Below, in pieces: positions 1 through 5,966 of a DNA stretch of 9,859 nt. A program made the translations under genes and the position numbers. The stretch lies in assembly GCA_031550095.1 (NCBI GenBank), contig JAVBOX010000001.1:1-9859 (forward strand). Direction: 5' to 3'. This stretch comes from Avichristensenella sp031550095. Lineage in GTDB: Bacteria; Bacillota; Clostridia; Christensenellales; Aristaeellaceae. The notes beneath the pieces were generated by a model, which had not been told where the DNA came from, made no database searches, and saw only the letters and a list, made by a program, of their open reading frames with translations. Every line of letters begins with the position of its first letter. Positions within the stretch are counted from its first letter, which is position 1.

Positions 1-3
1 CTA

Positions 4-18
4 GGGCGTGTTTCCAAA
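4..18 (+). repeat. IS terminal inverted repeat, end distal to the transposase start
   Basis: GGGCGTGTTTCCAAA, an exact reverse complement of 867-881. Similarity continues imperfectly a few bases inward (G.ATA shared after a mismatch). The preceding TA at 2-3 is the presumed target duplication; only one further base of flank is visible. Confidence 0.93.
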
Positions 19-34
19 TGCATAGAGAAGGAAA

Positions 35-478
35 TTAGGCAAGCCAGATCATGATGCAGGCCAAATGAACGAAGGCAAGAAAACGGCGAGCAAGTTTGTC
101 AAAACGCGTAGCAACCCGCCGAAACATCTTGAGTTTCTGAAAGAAGCACTCGACCAGATGTCGCTCTTTGTACTGCCACCAATCACATGGCCACGGTTCC
201 GAGACATTGCTTTGCGGCGGAATGCAGTATTGCCAATTGCGCGATTTGATGTATTCACGAATGCGCGTGGCACCATACGCTTTATCGGCCATAACAAGGC
301 TCTGCTCCGCCGTTACATGCGAAAGCACGTCTATTGCTAACGCAGCATCATGGCAGTTTCCTGGTGAAAGCTGTACATGAACAGGATTTCCGAGGGCGTC
401 GACGATTGCGTGGATTTTTGTGTTTTTGCCGCCACGACTGACTGCGATGCATTGGTTTTGGGAATTTTCTAAGTCCCC
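35..478 (-). CDS. IS5/IS427-group transposase, C-terminal frame (orfB), reached by -1 frameshift
   Basis: Second transposase frame, about 147 codons counted from the slip site to TAA at 35-37. Translation across the shift gives AKK-GDLENSQNQCIAVSRGGKNT, then the RNase H-fold core. The second catalytic aspartate is in MADKAYGA and the glutamate in YKERHLVECFFQKLK. The latter fits the Y-(2)-R-(3)-E-(6)-K signature of IS4/IS5-type transposases exactly. A possible independent start is only a GTG at 326-328, which would omit part of the fold, so production as a fusion with orfA by programmed -1 frameshifting is more likely. No internal stop or deletion is seen. Confidence 0.87.
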   Translation of the reverse strand, partial: GDLENSQNQCIAVSRGGKNTKIHAIVDALGNPVHVQLSPGNCHDAALAIDVLSHVTAEQSLVMADKAYGATRIREYIKSRNWQYCIPPQSNVSEPWPCDWWQYKERHLVECFFQKLKMFRRVATRFDKLARRFLAFVHLACIMIWLA

Positions 479-819
479 TTTTTAGCGCCTGCGGCAGATT
501 GATGCACTTTGATACTGGTGCTGTCCATGCTCATGTCCTGCAAATCGGCATCGATACACAACTCATCAAGTATCTGCTCGAAAAGTCCTGATTCCTGCCA
601 CTGGACAAATCGCTTGTACACCGTTTGCCAAGGCCCGTATCGTTCTGGTAGATCACGCCAGGCAGCTCCGCTCCGAGCTATCCATAGCGCGCCGTTGAAC
701 AGTTTGCGATCGTCCTCCCGAGGCCGCCCTTTTTGTCCCGCTTCCCGAACGGGAAAGTGATGCCTTATACGCTCCCATTCATCATCCATCAACTCATATC
801 GCCTGTTTTGTCCAGACAT
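469..819 (-). CDS. IS5/IS427-group transposase, N-terminal frame (orfA)
   Basis: First frame of the transposase, 116 aa when read alone. It begins MSGQNRRYELMDDEWERI and contains the DUF4096-like N-terminal region common to this group (GRPREDDR, LWIARSGAAWRDLPERYGPW). It carries the first catalytic aspartate in the MDSTSIKVHQ motif near residues 98-107. The frame stops at TAG 469-471 just after a run of A and G (AAAAAGGGG on the minus strand, 483-475). A -1 shift there joins it to the second frame and gives a predicted 261-aa full-length enzyme, the normal size for the group. ATG 817-819 has a good Shine-Dalgarno (AGAGGTGA) placed within a short hairpin. Confidence 0.9.
   Translation of the reverse strand: MSGQNRRYELMDDEWERIRHHFPVREAGQKGRPREDDRKLFNGALWIARSGAAWRDLPERYGPWQTVYKRFVQWQESGLFEQILDELCIDADLQDMSMDSTSIKVHQSAAGAKKGT
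475..484 (-). promoter_or_regulatory. Candidate programmed -1 frameshift slip site of the transposase
   Basis: On the minus strand the reading is GCT AAA AAG GGG ACT TAG. The A-AAA-AAG type heptamer region lies three codons before the orfA stop. Slipping back one base after AAG gives GGG GAC TTA GAA and enters the conserved C-terminal frame. No strong downstream stimulatory stem was found, only a weak GGGA/TCCC pairing. Confidence 0.65.
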
Positions 820-838
820 TGCAGATCACCTCTGCAAT
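818..838 (-). promoter_or_regulatory. Hairpin enclosing the transposase ribosome binding site and start
   Basis: On the minus strand, ATTGCAGA (838-831) can pair perfectly over 8 bp with TCTGCAAT (825-818). The loop is GGTGA, the core of the Shine-Dalgarno, and the last stem bases are the first two bases of the ATG start. Such a stem in a read-through transcript would limit translation of the transposase, as known for IS10 and IS50. This function is inferred here; the inverted repeat itself is exact. Confidence 0.6.
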
Positions 839-866
839 ATTATTCGACACTATTCATAAATATCCT

Positions 867-881
867 TTTGGAAACACGCCC
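867..881 (-). repeat. IS terminal inverted repeat, end proximal to the transposase start
   Basis: TTTGGAAACACGCCC on the plus strand, an exact inverted copy of 4-18. It is followed by TA (882-883), the second copy of the target dinucleotide. Base 881 also serves as the third base of the peptidase stop codon on the minus strand. Confidence 0.93.
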
Positions 882-1591
882 TAATCCCTGCGTCGCCCGC
901 CCGAAAGGGCTAGCAGGCGCACCAACTGCAAGAATGCTTGCAGCGCAGCGGCGATGTAGGTAAGTCCAGCGGCGTTTAAAACCTTGCGCGCTGGTTCGGA
1001 TTCTTCCCGGGATAGATAACCGCCGGACTCCAGGGATGCGATCGCCCTGCTGGAAGCGTTGAACTCCACGGGAAGCGTCACCAGGTAAAACAGCAAAACC
1101 CCAATGAAAACGGCGATGCCGATCCACATGAGAGGTTCCCAGCTCATGATTAACCCAAGGATGAAAAGAGGGACGGCGGCATAGGAACCCAGCTGGGCGA
1201 TGGGAACAAAGGCGGAACGGATCCGCAGCGGCGCGTATTGCTCATAGTGCTGCATCACATGGCCGACCTCATGAGCAGCTACGCCTAAGGCGGCAAGGGA
1301 TGTAGAGTCATAGACCCCTGCGGAAAGGCTCAACACATTGTTCTTCGGGTTATAATTATCAGTCAGATTTCCGGCAATACGCTCCACGACAACATCCATG
1401 ATGCCGTTCTGTTTCATCATATCTTCCGCAACTTGAGCGGCAGTCCATCCACGCTGGGAAGGGACTTCCGCATACTTCCTAAAAACCGACTGAACCCGGT
1501 ATTGAGCCCATAGCGCCAACAACAAACCGGGGAGTACAATCAGCATGGTTGGATCAAAGTAATAACCAAAGCCATAACCATATGGGTTCAT
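881..1591 (-). CDS. YugP-like membrane zinc metallopeptidase (Zn_peptidase_2 family)
   Basis: A 236-aa integral membrane protein of the PF04298 family. The zinc-binding motif HEVGH is at residues 107-111, within AAHEVGHVMQH. A likely third ligand is Glu176 in PVEFNASSRA, placed after the central membrane segments. Hydrophobic segments lie at about 15-31, 126-148, 152-174 and 207-228. The N-terminal MNPYGYGFGYYFDP is typical of clostridial members, which are about 225-235 aa, so the protein is full length. ATG 1589-1591 has a strong AAGGAGG seven bases upstream and its own promoter. The substrate of the family is not established. The IS element abuts the gene: the stop TAG is made of the target TA plus the terminal G of the IS, so the native final codon is uncertain although the RRRD tail looks normal. 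Confidence 0.92.
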   Translation of the reverse strand: MNPYGYGFGYYFDPTMLIVLPGLLLALWAQYRVQSVFRKYAEVPSQRGWTAAQVAEDMMKQNGIMDVVVERIAGNLTDNYNPKNNVLSLSAGVYDSTSLAALGVAAHEVGHVMQHYEQYAPLRIRSAFVPIAQLGSYAAVPLFILGLIMSWEPLMWIGIAVFIGVLLFYLVTLPVEFNASSRAIASLESGGYLSREESEPARKVLNAAGLTYIAAALQAFLQLVRLLALSGGRRRD

Positions 1592-1637
1592 AATAAACCT
1601 CCTTTTTTAATCGGAAATCAACACTTCAGCGAGTACT

Positions 1638-1665
1638 AGTATACCCGAAAGGATAAACAGGTCAA
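1638..1665 (-). promoter_or_regulatory. Sigma-A-type promoter of the zinc peptidase gene
   Basis: On the minus strand, TTGACC (1665-1660), a 16-bp spacer and TATACT (1643-1638), each box 5/6 to consensus. It would start transcription near 1631, leaving a leader of about 40 nt that contains the AAGGAGG site. With no clear terminator after the peptidase, this promoter also points into the IS transposase. Confidence 0.75.
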
Positions 1666-1696
1666 CCCTTTCTGCCGCGGCTGACGATTTTCATGT

Positions 1697-2740
1697 CTAT
1701 TCCTTGTCCTTTTTTGCCTTTCCATAAAATACAAAATCCCGTTGGAGCATGTAGCTGATGAAAAACAGAAGCGTATCCACGGGCATTTTGATCCAGCCGG
1801 CGCCACACCCAAGGAAGGCAAGGAGCTCCACCAAGCTGCTGCCAGCGGCCATAAGGGAAAGAGCCAGCAGATAATATCGGAGAATGGAAGACTTTCCGCC
1901 CTGTCCAGCAAAAACAGCTGTTCTATTTAGCGCATAGTTGAATAGACTTGAAAAAATCCTGGCAATCCCATAGCATTGCCAAGGTGACAGAGACCATGCC
2001 CGAAGGCACAACAAATATAGGGCATAGTCCAGGCCAAAGGATACAAGCGAGGACGTCAAAAAGCGCAGAATGACGGTGTAGATCCGGAAGGAATCCCTGA
2101 GGGGATTGAAATGGGATCCCTTGTTGCCGTCAATGTAGATGACCTGGATCTCTATTTCTTTCAAGGGAATGCCAAGCTCCCTTAGCTTCATCAAGACAGT
2201 CATTTCATATTCATACCGCTCCCCGGGGAGGCGCAGCAGTTTGGGCAGAAACTGAGCGGGAATGCCCCGAAGTCCTGTTTGAGTGTCCCGGCAGCGGATA
2301 CCTGTGGCGAAACGATAGACACAGCGGGTGATTGCGTTGCCTGCGCGGCTTTTAAATGGGACGTCTTTGGTAAGAAGCCTCGCGCCTGTAATAAACGTTT
2401 CGGGTGTTTCCTCCATTGCGGCGATGATCCGAAGGATGTCCGCGCATGTGTGCTGCCCATCCGCGTCCGCCGTAACGACGCCCGCCAGGTTGGGGTAGAG
2501 GTTCATCGCCGCGTTGATGCCAGTTTTCAGTGCGCGGCCTTTGCCCATGTTTATCGCGTGCCGTTCCACATGGCAACCAATGCCTTCCACTTGGGTGAAT
2601 ATGCTTTTGAAAGCTTCCCCACTTCCATCGTCCACCAGTAAAACAGGGATCTGGGTGGCTTGAAGGGCTTTGCAAAGCGCAAGCATTTGGGGGCCCGGCT
2701 TGTACGCGGGTATAATGACGAGCATCCGCGCATCCTGCAT
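1697..2740 (-). CDS. GT2 family glycosyltransferase fused to a GtrA-like membrane domain
   Basis: A 347-aa protein. Residues 5-215 are a GT2 domain of the dolichol-phosphate-mannose-synthase-like type: VIIPAYKPG (8-16), VDDGS (36-40), the metal/nucleotide-binding DADGQH (92-97), and DTQTGLRG (152-159). Residues about 222-340 form a GtrA-like region with four hydrophobic segments (YTVILRFLTSSLVSFGLDYA onward, ending MLQRDFVFYGK). The likely role is to transfer a sugar to a polyprenyl-phosphate carrier and help present or flip it for cell-envelope glycosylation; sugar and acceptor cannot be read. The start is set at ATG 2738-2740, preceded by GCGAGGA. An upstream in-frame extension to 2842 is rejected because a perfect promoter lies inside it. 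Confidence 0.9.
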   Translation of the reverse strand: MQDARMLVIIPAYKPGPQMLALCKALQATQIPVLLVDDGSGEAFKSIFTQVEGIGCHVERHAINMGKGRALKTGINAAMNLYPNLAGVVTADADGQHTCADILRIIAAMEETPETFITGARLLTKDVPFKSRAGNAITRCVYRFATGIRCRDTQTGLRGIPAQFLPKLLRLPGERYEYEMTVLMKLRELGIPLKEIEIQVIYIDGNKGSHFNPLRDSFRIYTVILRFLTSSLVSFGLDYALYLLCLRAWSLSPWQCYGIARIFSSLFNYALNRTAVFAGQGGKSSILRYYLLALSLMAAGSSLVELLAFLGCGAGWIKMPVDTLLFFISYMLQRDFVFYGKAKKDKE

Positions 2741-2792
2741 GGAAGATCCTCGCTTCTCTTTATTTCGAAATGGACAATGCTCTGCCCGTTTG

Positions 2793-2821
2793 ATTATACG
2801 AAGCGAAGGCTGGGCTGTCAA
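2793..2821 (-). promoter_or_regulatory. Perfect-consensus sigma-A promoter of the GT2-GtrA gene
   Basis: On the minus strand, TTGACA (2821-2816), exactly 17 bp, then TATAAT (2798-2793): 12 of 12 bases match. The start site is expected near 2786, about 45 nt before ATG 2740. A second TTGACA (2842-2837) sits 21 bp further upstream but has no matching -10 box. Confidence 0.9.
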
Positions 2822-2862
2822 TCCATGGCGAACGCTTGTCAAGCTAGATAACGCGCAACCCG

Positions 2863-3642
2863 CTATATTGCCCGGAGAATCCAGGTGATGCCCATTACGC
2901 TGTTCTCAAGATCGTTGCATTCATTGATCTGGCTCTGTATATACCCTTCAAAAAGGGCTTTCTTTTCCGGGTGCTGAGCGATGAGCTCCCGGGCCCGTTG
3001 CTGGATGGGCACGATGCCTTCATCGGTATTTACGTTTTCTATGTTGGGCATTGCCTCAAGGAGGGTGAAGCCGGTCTTTTTGAAGGCCTCCATCCACTGG
3101 GCATAGGTCAAGTATTCGTAATTCTTGTATCGGATATCGGAATTTTTCACCGATTCCCGAAGATATGCGTCATCCAGCAATACGCAACCACCAGGCTTGA
3201 TAGTGCGGCGGAGCTTGACCAGGGTTTCCTCAGGCGTTCCCAATACGTCGCCAAGGGCTCCGAGTATGGCGCAGTCATAGCCCGATTCCCTTTCAACCGC
3301 CTCATTGATATCGCCGACCACAAACGTACAAAGAGTTGACACATCAAATGCTTTGGCTTTCTCAATGGCATAGGATACAAAATCCGGCATCAGGTCAATT
3401 CCCTTAACGGACACGCGAAGGCGCGCGGCAATGGGGATGGCGACAGCTCCTTTCCCGCAGCCCAGGTCAAGCACTTTGGCGTTTTTTGACATGAGCATAT
3501 GCTTTTCGAGCAGACGAATCATGTCGGCAGGGGAGCTCCCCAGCATCCATAGGTCTTGCAATAAATAGGGGAGGTAAGGCAAAAGCTCTGCTGTCTCAGC
3601 GGTTAGCGATGCGGCAAGCTTTCGGCTTGTTTCATTATTCAT
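2863..3642 (-). CDS. Class I SAM-dependent methyltransferase
   Basis: A 259-aa Rossmann-fold methyltransferase. Motif I is VLDLGCGKG at residues 57-65. The acidic residue that binds the ribose of S-adenosylmethionine is in VKGIDLMP (Asp83). YDCAILGALGDVLGTPEETL and the following RRTIKPGGCVLLDD correspond to motifs II and III of the Methyltransf_11/25 type. A helical N-terminal region (1-50) precedes the fold. No signal peptide, so it is cytoplasmic. The substrate is not apparent; a small molecule is more likely than RNA or DNA because no target-recognition domain is present. ATG 3640-3642 has AAAGGGGGAT about nine bases upstream and a promoter of its own. The downstream glycosyltransferase lies 122 bp away with a separate promoter, so co-function is not implied. 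Confidence 0.87.
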   Translation of the reverse strand: MNNETSRKLAASLTAETAELLPYLPYLLQDLWMLGSSPADMIRLLEKHMLMSKNAKVLDLGCGKGAVAIPIAARLRVSVKGIDLMPDFVSYAIEKAKAFDVSTLCTFVVGDINEAVERESGYDCAILGALGDVLGTPEETLVKLRRTIKPGGCVLLDDAYLRESVKNSDIRYKNYEYLTYAQWMEAFKKTGFTLLEAMPNIENVNTDEGIVPIQQRARELIAQHPEKKALFEGYIQSQINECNDLENSVMGITWILRAI

Positions 3643-3689
3643 GACAAGCTATCCCCCTTTGTAAGAAATGAAAATTGACTATGCATTAA

Positions 3690-3718
3690 ATTATAGGTGA
3701 TTCGATGATGAGACGCAA
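3690..3718 (-). promoter_or_regulatory. Likely promoter of the methyltransferase gene
   Basis: On the minus strand, TTGCGT (3718-3713), 17 bp, then TATAAT (3695-3690). The -10 box is perfect and the -35 is weak. The -35 falls within one arm of the hairpin at 3713-3736, so promoter and hairpin overlap. Leader about 40 nt to ATG 3642. Confidence 0.6.
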
Positions 3719-3736
3719 GGGGATTTACCCTTGCGT
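3713..3736. terminator. Intergenic hairpin, possible terminator
   Basis: ACGCAAGGG (3713-3721) pairs perfectly with CCCTTGCGT (3728-3736) around a 6-base loop. It lies 29 bp after the stop of the secreted-protein gene (minus), where a terminator is expected, but the minus strand has no U-run after the stem. A run of six T on the plus strand (3743-3748) begins six bases after it. It therefore resembles a factor-independent terminator only for plus-strand transcripts, of which none is evident here. Structure certain, role uncertain. Confidence 0.45.
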
Positions 3737-3765
3737 GCATGATTTTTTCGTGTTATTTCAACGTT

Positions 3766-4644
3766 TCACACCTGCCCCTGCTCCTGCGGCTTGTCGGTTT
3801 TTAGCGAATTCCGAATTTGCTGACAACGGTCGCTCAGAGCCTTTTGCGCAGCCTCCAGAGCGGTCTTTTGCTCATCTGTCAGCGTTGAGGAAATACGCCT
3901 TCCCGCTGTGATCAAGTTAGCGCTCAGGATGGAATCGGCTTGCGATTGGGTCAAAAGGCCTTTAGCGATAAACCCGTTCACAGTGGCGACACGCTCGCTG
4001 CCTGTCTTTTGTGCCGCGCTCATCAATTCCTTTGCGTCGCCCACGGTCCAGGTATCAAAGTCGATATCACGGATGCTCGTGGAGGTGGCGACGAGGGCGT
4101 CCGCCTGCTCCTGGGTCAAAAGGCCTTCTCCAACAAACACGGTCAAAGCCGCCGCCTTTTCTTCTCCGGACTGCTTTAACGCCTCCCTGAAGGCTCTGTC
4201 CTTTTCCACCGTCCACTGGTCGGTATTGATTGCATTGGCAAGCGCTTTCTGCTGCTGAATTCGGTCATAGGCGGCCAACTCTTCCGCGCTCACAATGCTG
4301 GCATCCGCCAGTTGGCCCAGGTATTCCCGATAGGCGGCTTGAAGATCGGCGCTGGCAGCCTCTCGCTGAGCCTTTTGCTCTTCTGTCAGTATGCCTCTGA
4401 TACCATCCTGAAAGCGTTGGAGTGCTTCGTACGGATTGCTGAATCCTCTCGCGCCATGAGATGGGTTCTTTCCGCTTGAATCGAAACTGCCTTGCCCCCC
4501 ATGCCGCCGTGTTACCTGAGCCTGGGGGGTGGGGCTGGTCTGTGTGTCGGCCTTGCTTTCCGCCAATACGGGCAGGGCGGTTGAGGTAAGCAGCACAGTG
4601 CAGAGTGTCCATGCAAGTATCCTGTGATTTTTTCTCATCTTCAT
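3766..4644 (-). CDS. Secreted protein with 55-residue tandem repeats, function unknown
   Basis: 292 aa. Residues 1-28 are a typical Sec signal peptide (basic MKMRKNHR, hydrophobic core, likely cleavage after PVLA). A low-complexity Ser/Gly/Gln-rich stretch follows (29-70), then a mostly helical, charged region. Two clear repeats are offset by exactly 55 residues: Trp144 to LLTQEQADALVA (175-186) and Trp199 to LLTQSQADSILSA (230-242). A weaker related stretch is SIVSAEELAAY (116-126), and LTEEQK/LTDEQK flank the set at 86 and 255. No LPXTG anchor, lipobox or catalytic motif was seen; one cysteine remains in the mature part. LTxEQA-type repeats are common in small secreted helical proteins of Firmicutes. 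ATG 4642-4644 has only a weak Shine-Dalgarno (AAAG.GA). Confidence 0.8.
   Translation of the reverse strand: MKMRKNHRILAWTLCTVLLTSTALPVLAESKADTQTSPTPQAQVTRRHGGQGSFDSSGKNPSHGARGFSNPYEALQRFQDGIRGILTEEQKAQREAASADLQAAYREYLGQLADASIVSAEELAAYDRIQQQKALANAINTDQWTVEKDRAFREALKQSGEEKAAALTVFVGEGLLTQEQADALVATSTSIRDIDFDTWTVGDAKELMSAAQKTGSERVATVNGFIAKGLLTQSQADSILSANLITAGRRISSTLTDEQKTALEAAQKALSDRCQQIRNSLKTDKPQEQGQV
3947..4127 (-). repeat. DNA-level repeat within the secreted-protein gene
   Basis: The plus-strand 16-mer TGGGTCAAAAGGCCTT occurs at 3947-3962 and 4112-4127, 165 bp apart, matching the 55-residue protein repeat. Similarity continues with interruptions on both sides. Retained nucleotide identity suggests a fairly recent internal duplication, or selection on the LTQ motif. 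Confidence 0.75.
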
Positions 4645-4844
4645 TGTTCACTTTCTTTATAGTTATTGCCGCGACCAGCTTATTGGAATGAACCCAGTGT
4701 AAATCCAAGATGTTGCCATGTTGTTTCCAGTTTGTAAATAACATGCCTTTGCGTTTTCGAATCAGAATCCCCGTTTCTCCTTGTTCTTTGTGTATTTGCC
4801 CTTGCATAGTCTGCTTTACCGATGATCTGGAGGGGGGCGATGGC
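4645..4844. promoter_or_regulatory. Divergent intergenic region with a candidate promoter for the plus-strand operon
   Basis: 200 bp between the divergent secreted-protein and ATPase genes. For the plus strand, TTGCCA (4713-4718), 16 bp, TAAATA (4735-4740) is the best promoter candidate: -35 is 5/6 and -10 is weak. A second weak option is TTGTTC with CATAGT near 4781-4810. On the minus strand TATAAA lies only about 14 bases before ATG 4644 and lacks a -35 partner. No riboswitch-like structure was recognised. The open frame reaching back to 4710 runs through the candidate promoter and is not considered coding. Confidence 0.4.
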
Positions 4845-4847
4845 TTG
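4829..4847 (+). promoter_or_regulatory. Ribosome binding site and TTG start that define the ATPase gene
   Basis: GGAGGGGGG (4829-4837) precedes TTG 4845-4847. This start yields MQRHWFPGGNTAKGFYSFY, placing the family's N-terminal GGNTAKGFYS motif at residues 8-17 as in homologues. No in-frame ATG lies in a suitable position between the candidate promoter and this motif. Confidence 0.72.
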
Positions 4848-5933
4848 CAGCGGCACTGGTTTCCCGGCGGCAACACGGCCAAAGGCTTTTATAGCTTTTA
4901 TCAGGATATTTTTTTCCCGGAGGAGGTCCGGTGGATCATCATTCTAAAAGGCGGCCCCGGTGTGGGGAAGAGCACATTCATGCGCCGTATGGCTCAGTCT
5001 TTGGAGGAGCGAGGCCAGATACTGGAGTATCTCCACTGCTCCGGCGATAATAACTCCCTGGATGGCGTGGTCTGCCGGGTTATGGGGTTTGCCATGATCG
5101 ACGGAACAGCGCCTCATGTTGTGGATCCCGATTTGCCGGGAGCCCAGGATAGCATTCTGAACTTGGGCGTGTTTTTGGATGAGGAAGAGCTGGCCTCCCG
5201 CCGCGATGAAATCCGTGGCCTCAAGAGAGCGATATCCGTCAGCTTTAATCAGGCTTATCGTTATCTTTCTTCTGCCTTGCCCCTTCGCGATGATTCCGCC
5301 ACGATTCTTAGGTCCCTAACGGATGAAAAGGCACTGATGGAGGCGTTTGCCCCTTGGCTGGATACGATCACCGCCTTTCGAAGCCCAACGCGCCCAGGGC
5401 GTTCCCGTTCCATGTTTGCCAGCGCCATTACGCCCCAGGGGTGCGTGCATTACCTGGAGACGCTGGCGGTTCCGAAAATCTGGCGGATTGCCGGTGAATG
5501 GGGTGTGGACAGCCACAAGCTGCTCTCCACGCTGATGCATGCCGCGCTGATCCGGGGCATGAATGTGGAGGCGATGCATTGCCCGCTGCAGCCGGATAGG
5601 CTGGAGCACCTTTTCATTCCGACTTTCGGTCTTTTAGTTACAACCGATAACAAATACCACTCCATTTCCGCGCGGGCGGAACGGACGCTGAACTTTGACA
5701 TCCTCCGCAGCCGGGAACCCACCCCCAGAGAGCGAGATGCCCTGGCCTTTAACGGGGAACAGTTTGACCGCATGGTGGCTTCCGCCTGCGAATCCATCGC
5801 CCGGGCAAAGTTGCTCCATGATGAGTTGGAGACCGAGTATATTCAACGGATGGATTTTGACGGCGTGGAGCGGTGTTGGACCGAGACCAGCAAGCGGGTT
5901 TTAGAGATGATCGACGGGCAGGGCAAGCCATAA
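4845..5933 (+). CDS. PRK06851-like P-loop ATPase with a degenerate second nucleotide site
   Basis: 362 aa from the TTG start, the usual length for PRK06851-type proteins of Firmicutes. The first half has PGGNTAKGFYSFY (7-19), a complete Walker A GGPGVGKST (36-44), HCSGDNNSLDGV (64-75) and AMIDGTAPHVVDP (83-95), the family hallmarks. The second half repeats this plan: FASAITPQG (191-199), a P-loop position reading IAGEWGVDSHKLL (215-227), and HCPLQPDRLEHL (245-256). As I recall, homologues have GEPGTGKS-like residues in the second loop; here the invariant Gly, Lys and Ser/Thr are gone, so only the first site should bind ATP in the normal way. The biological role of the family is not established. 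Cytoplasmic; first gene of the plus-strand operon, 33 bp before the acetyltransferase. Confidence 0.83.
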   Translation: MQRHWFPGGNTAKGFYSFYQDIFFPEEVRWIIILKGGPGVGKSTFMRRMAQSLEERGQILEYLHCSGDNNSLDGVVCRVMGFAMIDGTAPHVVDPDLPGAQDSILNLGVFLDEEELASRRDEIRGLKRAISVSFNQAYRYLSSALPLRDDSATILRSLTDEKALMEAFAPWLDTITAFRSPTRPGRSRSMFASAITPQGCVHYLETLAVPKIWRIAGEWGVDSHKLLSTLMHAALIRGMNVEAMHCPLQPDRLEHLFIPTFGLLVTTDNKYHSISARAERTLNFDILRSREPTPRERDALAFNGEQFDRMVASACESIARAKLLHDELETEYIQRMDFDGVERCWTETSKRVLEMIDGQGKP

Positions 5934-5966
5934 AGTTAGAGAGGTGTGCAGGAGTTTTCCCGGTTT

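Larger units (their letters stand above)
4..881 (-). mobile_element. Complete IS5-family (IS427-group) insertion sequence, 878 bp
   Basis: A self-contained insertion sequence bounded by 15-bp perfect inverted repeats (4-18 and 867-881), with a TA dinucleotide directly outside each end (2-3 and 882-883). TA duplication is usual for the IS427 group of IS5. It encodes one DDE transposase in two overlapping frames on the minus strand, read from the right end towards the left. Both ends, all three catalytic motifs and the frameshift site look intact, so it could be active. It lies immediately downstream of, and in the same orientation as, the zinc peptidase gene, whose stop codon it contacts. Family assignment rests on transposase motifs and end structure; the exact ISfinder name is not known. 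Confidence 0.93.

Noticed and set aside
840..1127. Minus-strand frame crossing from the peptidase into the IS end
   Set aside because: A shadow of the peptidase gene in another frame; it has no recognisable motif and spans the element border.
1663..1688. Imperfect stem (GTCAGCC with GGTTGAC on the minus strand) after the glycosyltransferase as a terminator
   Set aside because: Seven pairs including a G-T, an 11-base loop, no U-run, and overlap with the peptidase -35 box; too weak to call.
2741..2842. In-frame 34-codon N-terminal extension of the glycosyltransferase
   Set aside because: It contains the exact-consensus promoter, and the GT2 fold begins only after ATG 2740, which has a Shine-Dalgarno.
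4600..4700. Promoter for the secreted-protein gene based on TATAAA near 4660
   Set aside because: The box is only about 14 bases before the start codon and has no acceptable -35 partner.
4710..4844. 45-codon N-terminal extension of the PRK06851-like ATPase from ATG 4710
   Set aside because: It is Cys-rich and unlike the family, overlaps the candidate promoter, and a well-placed GGAGGGGGG precedes TTG 4845.
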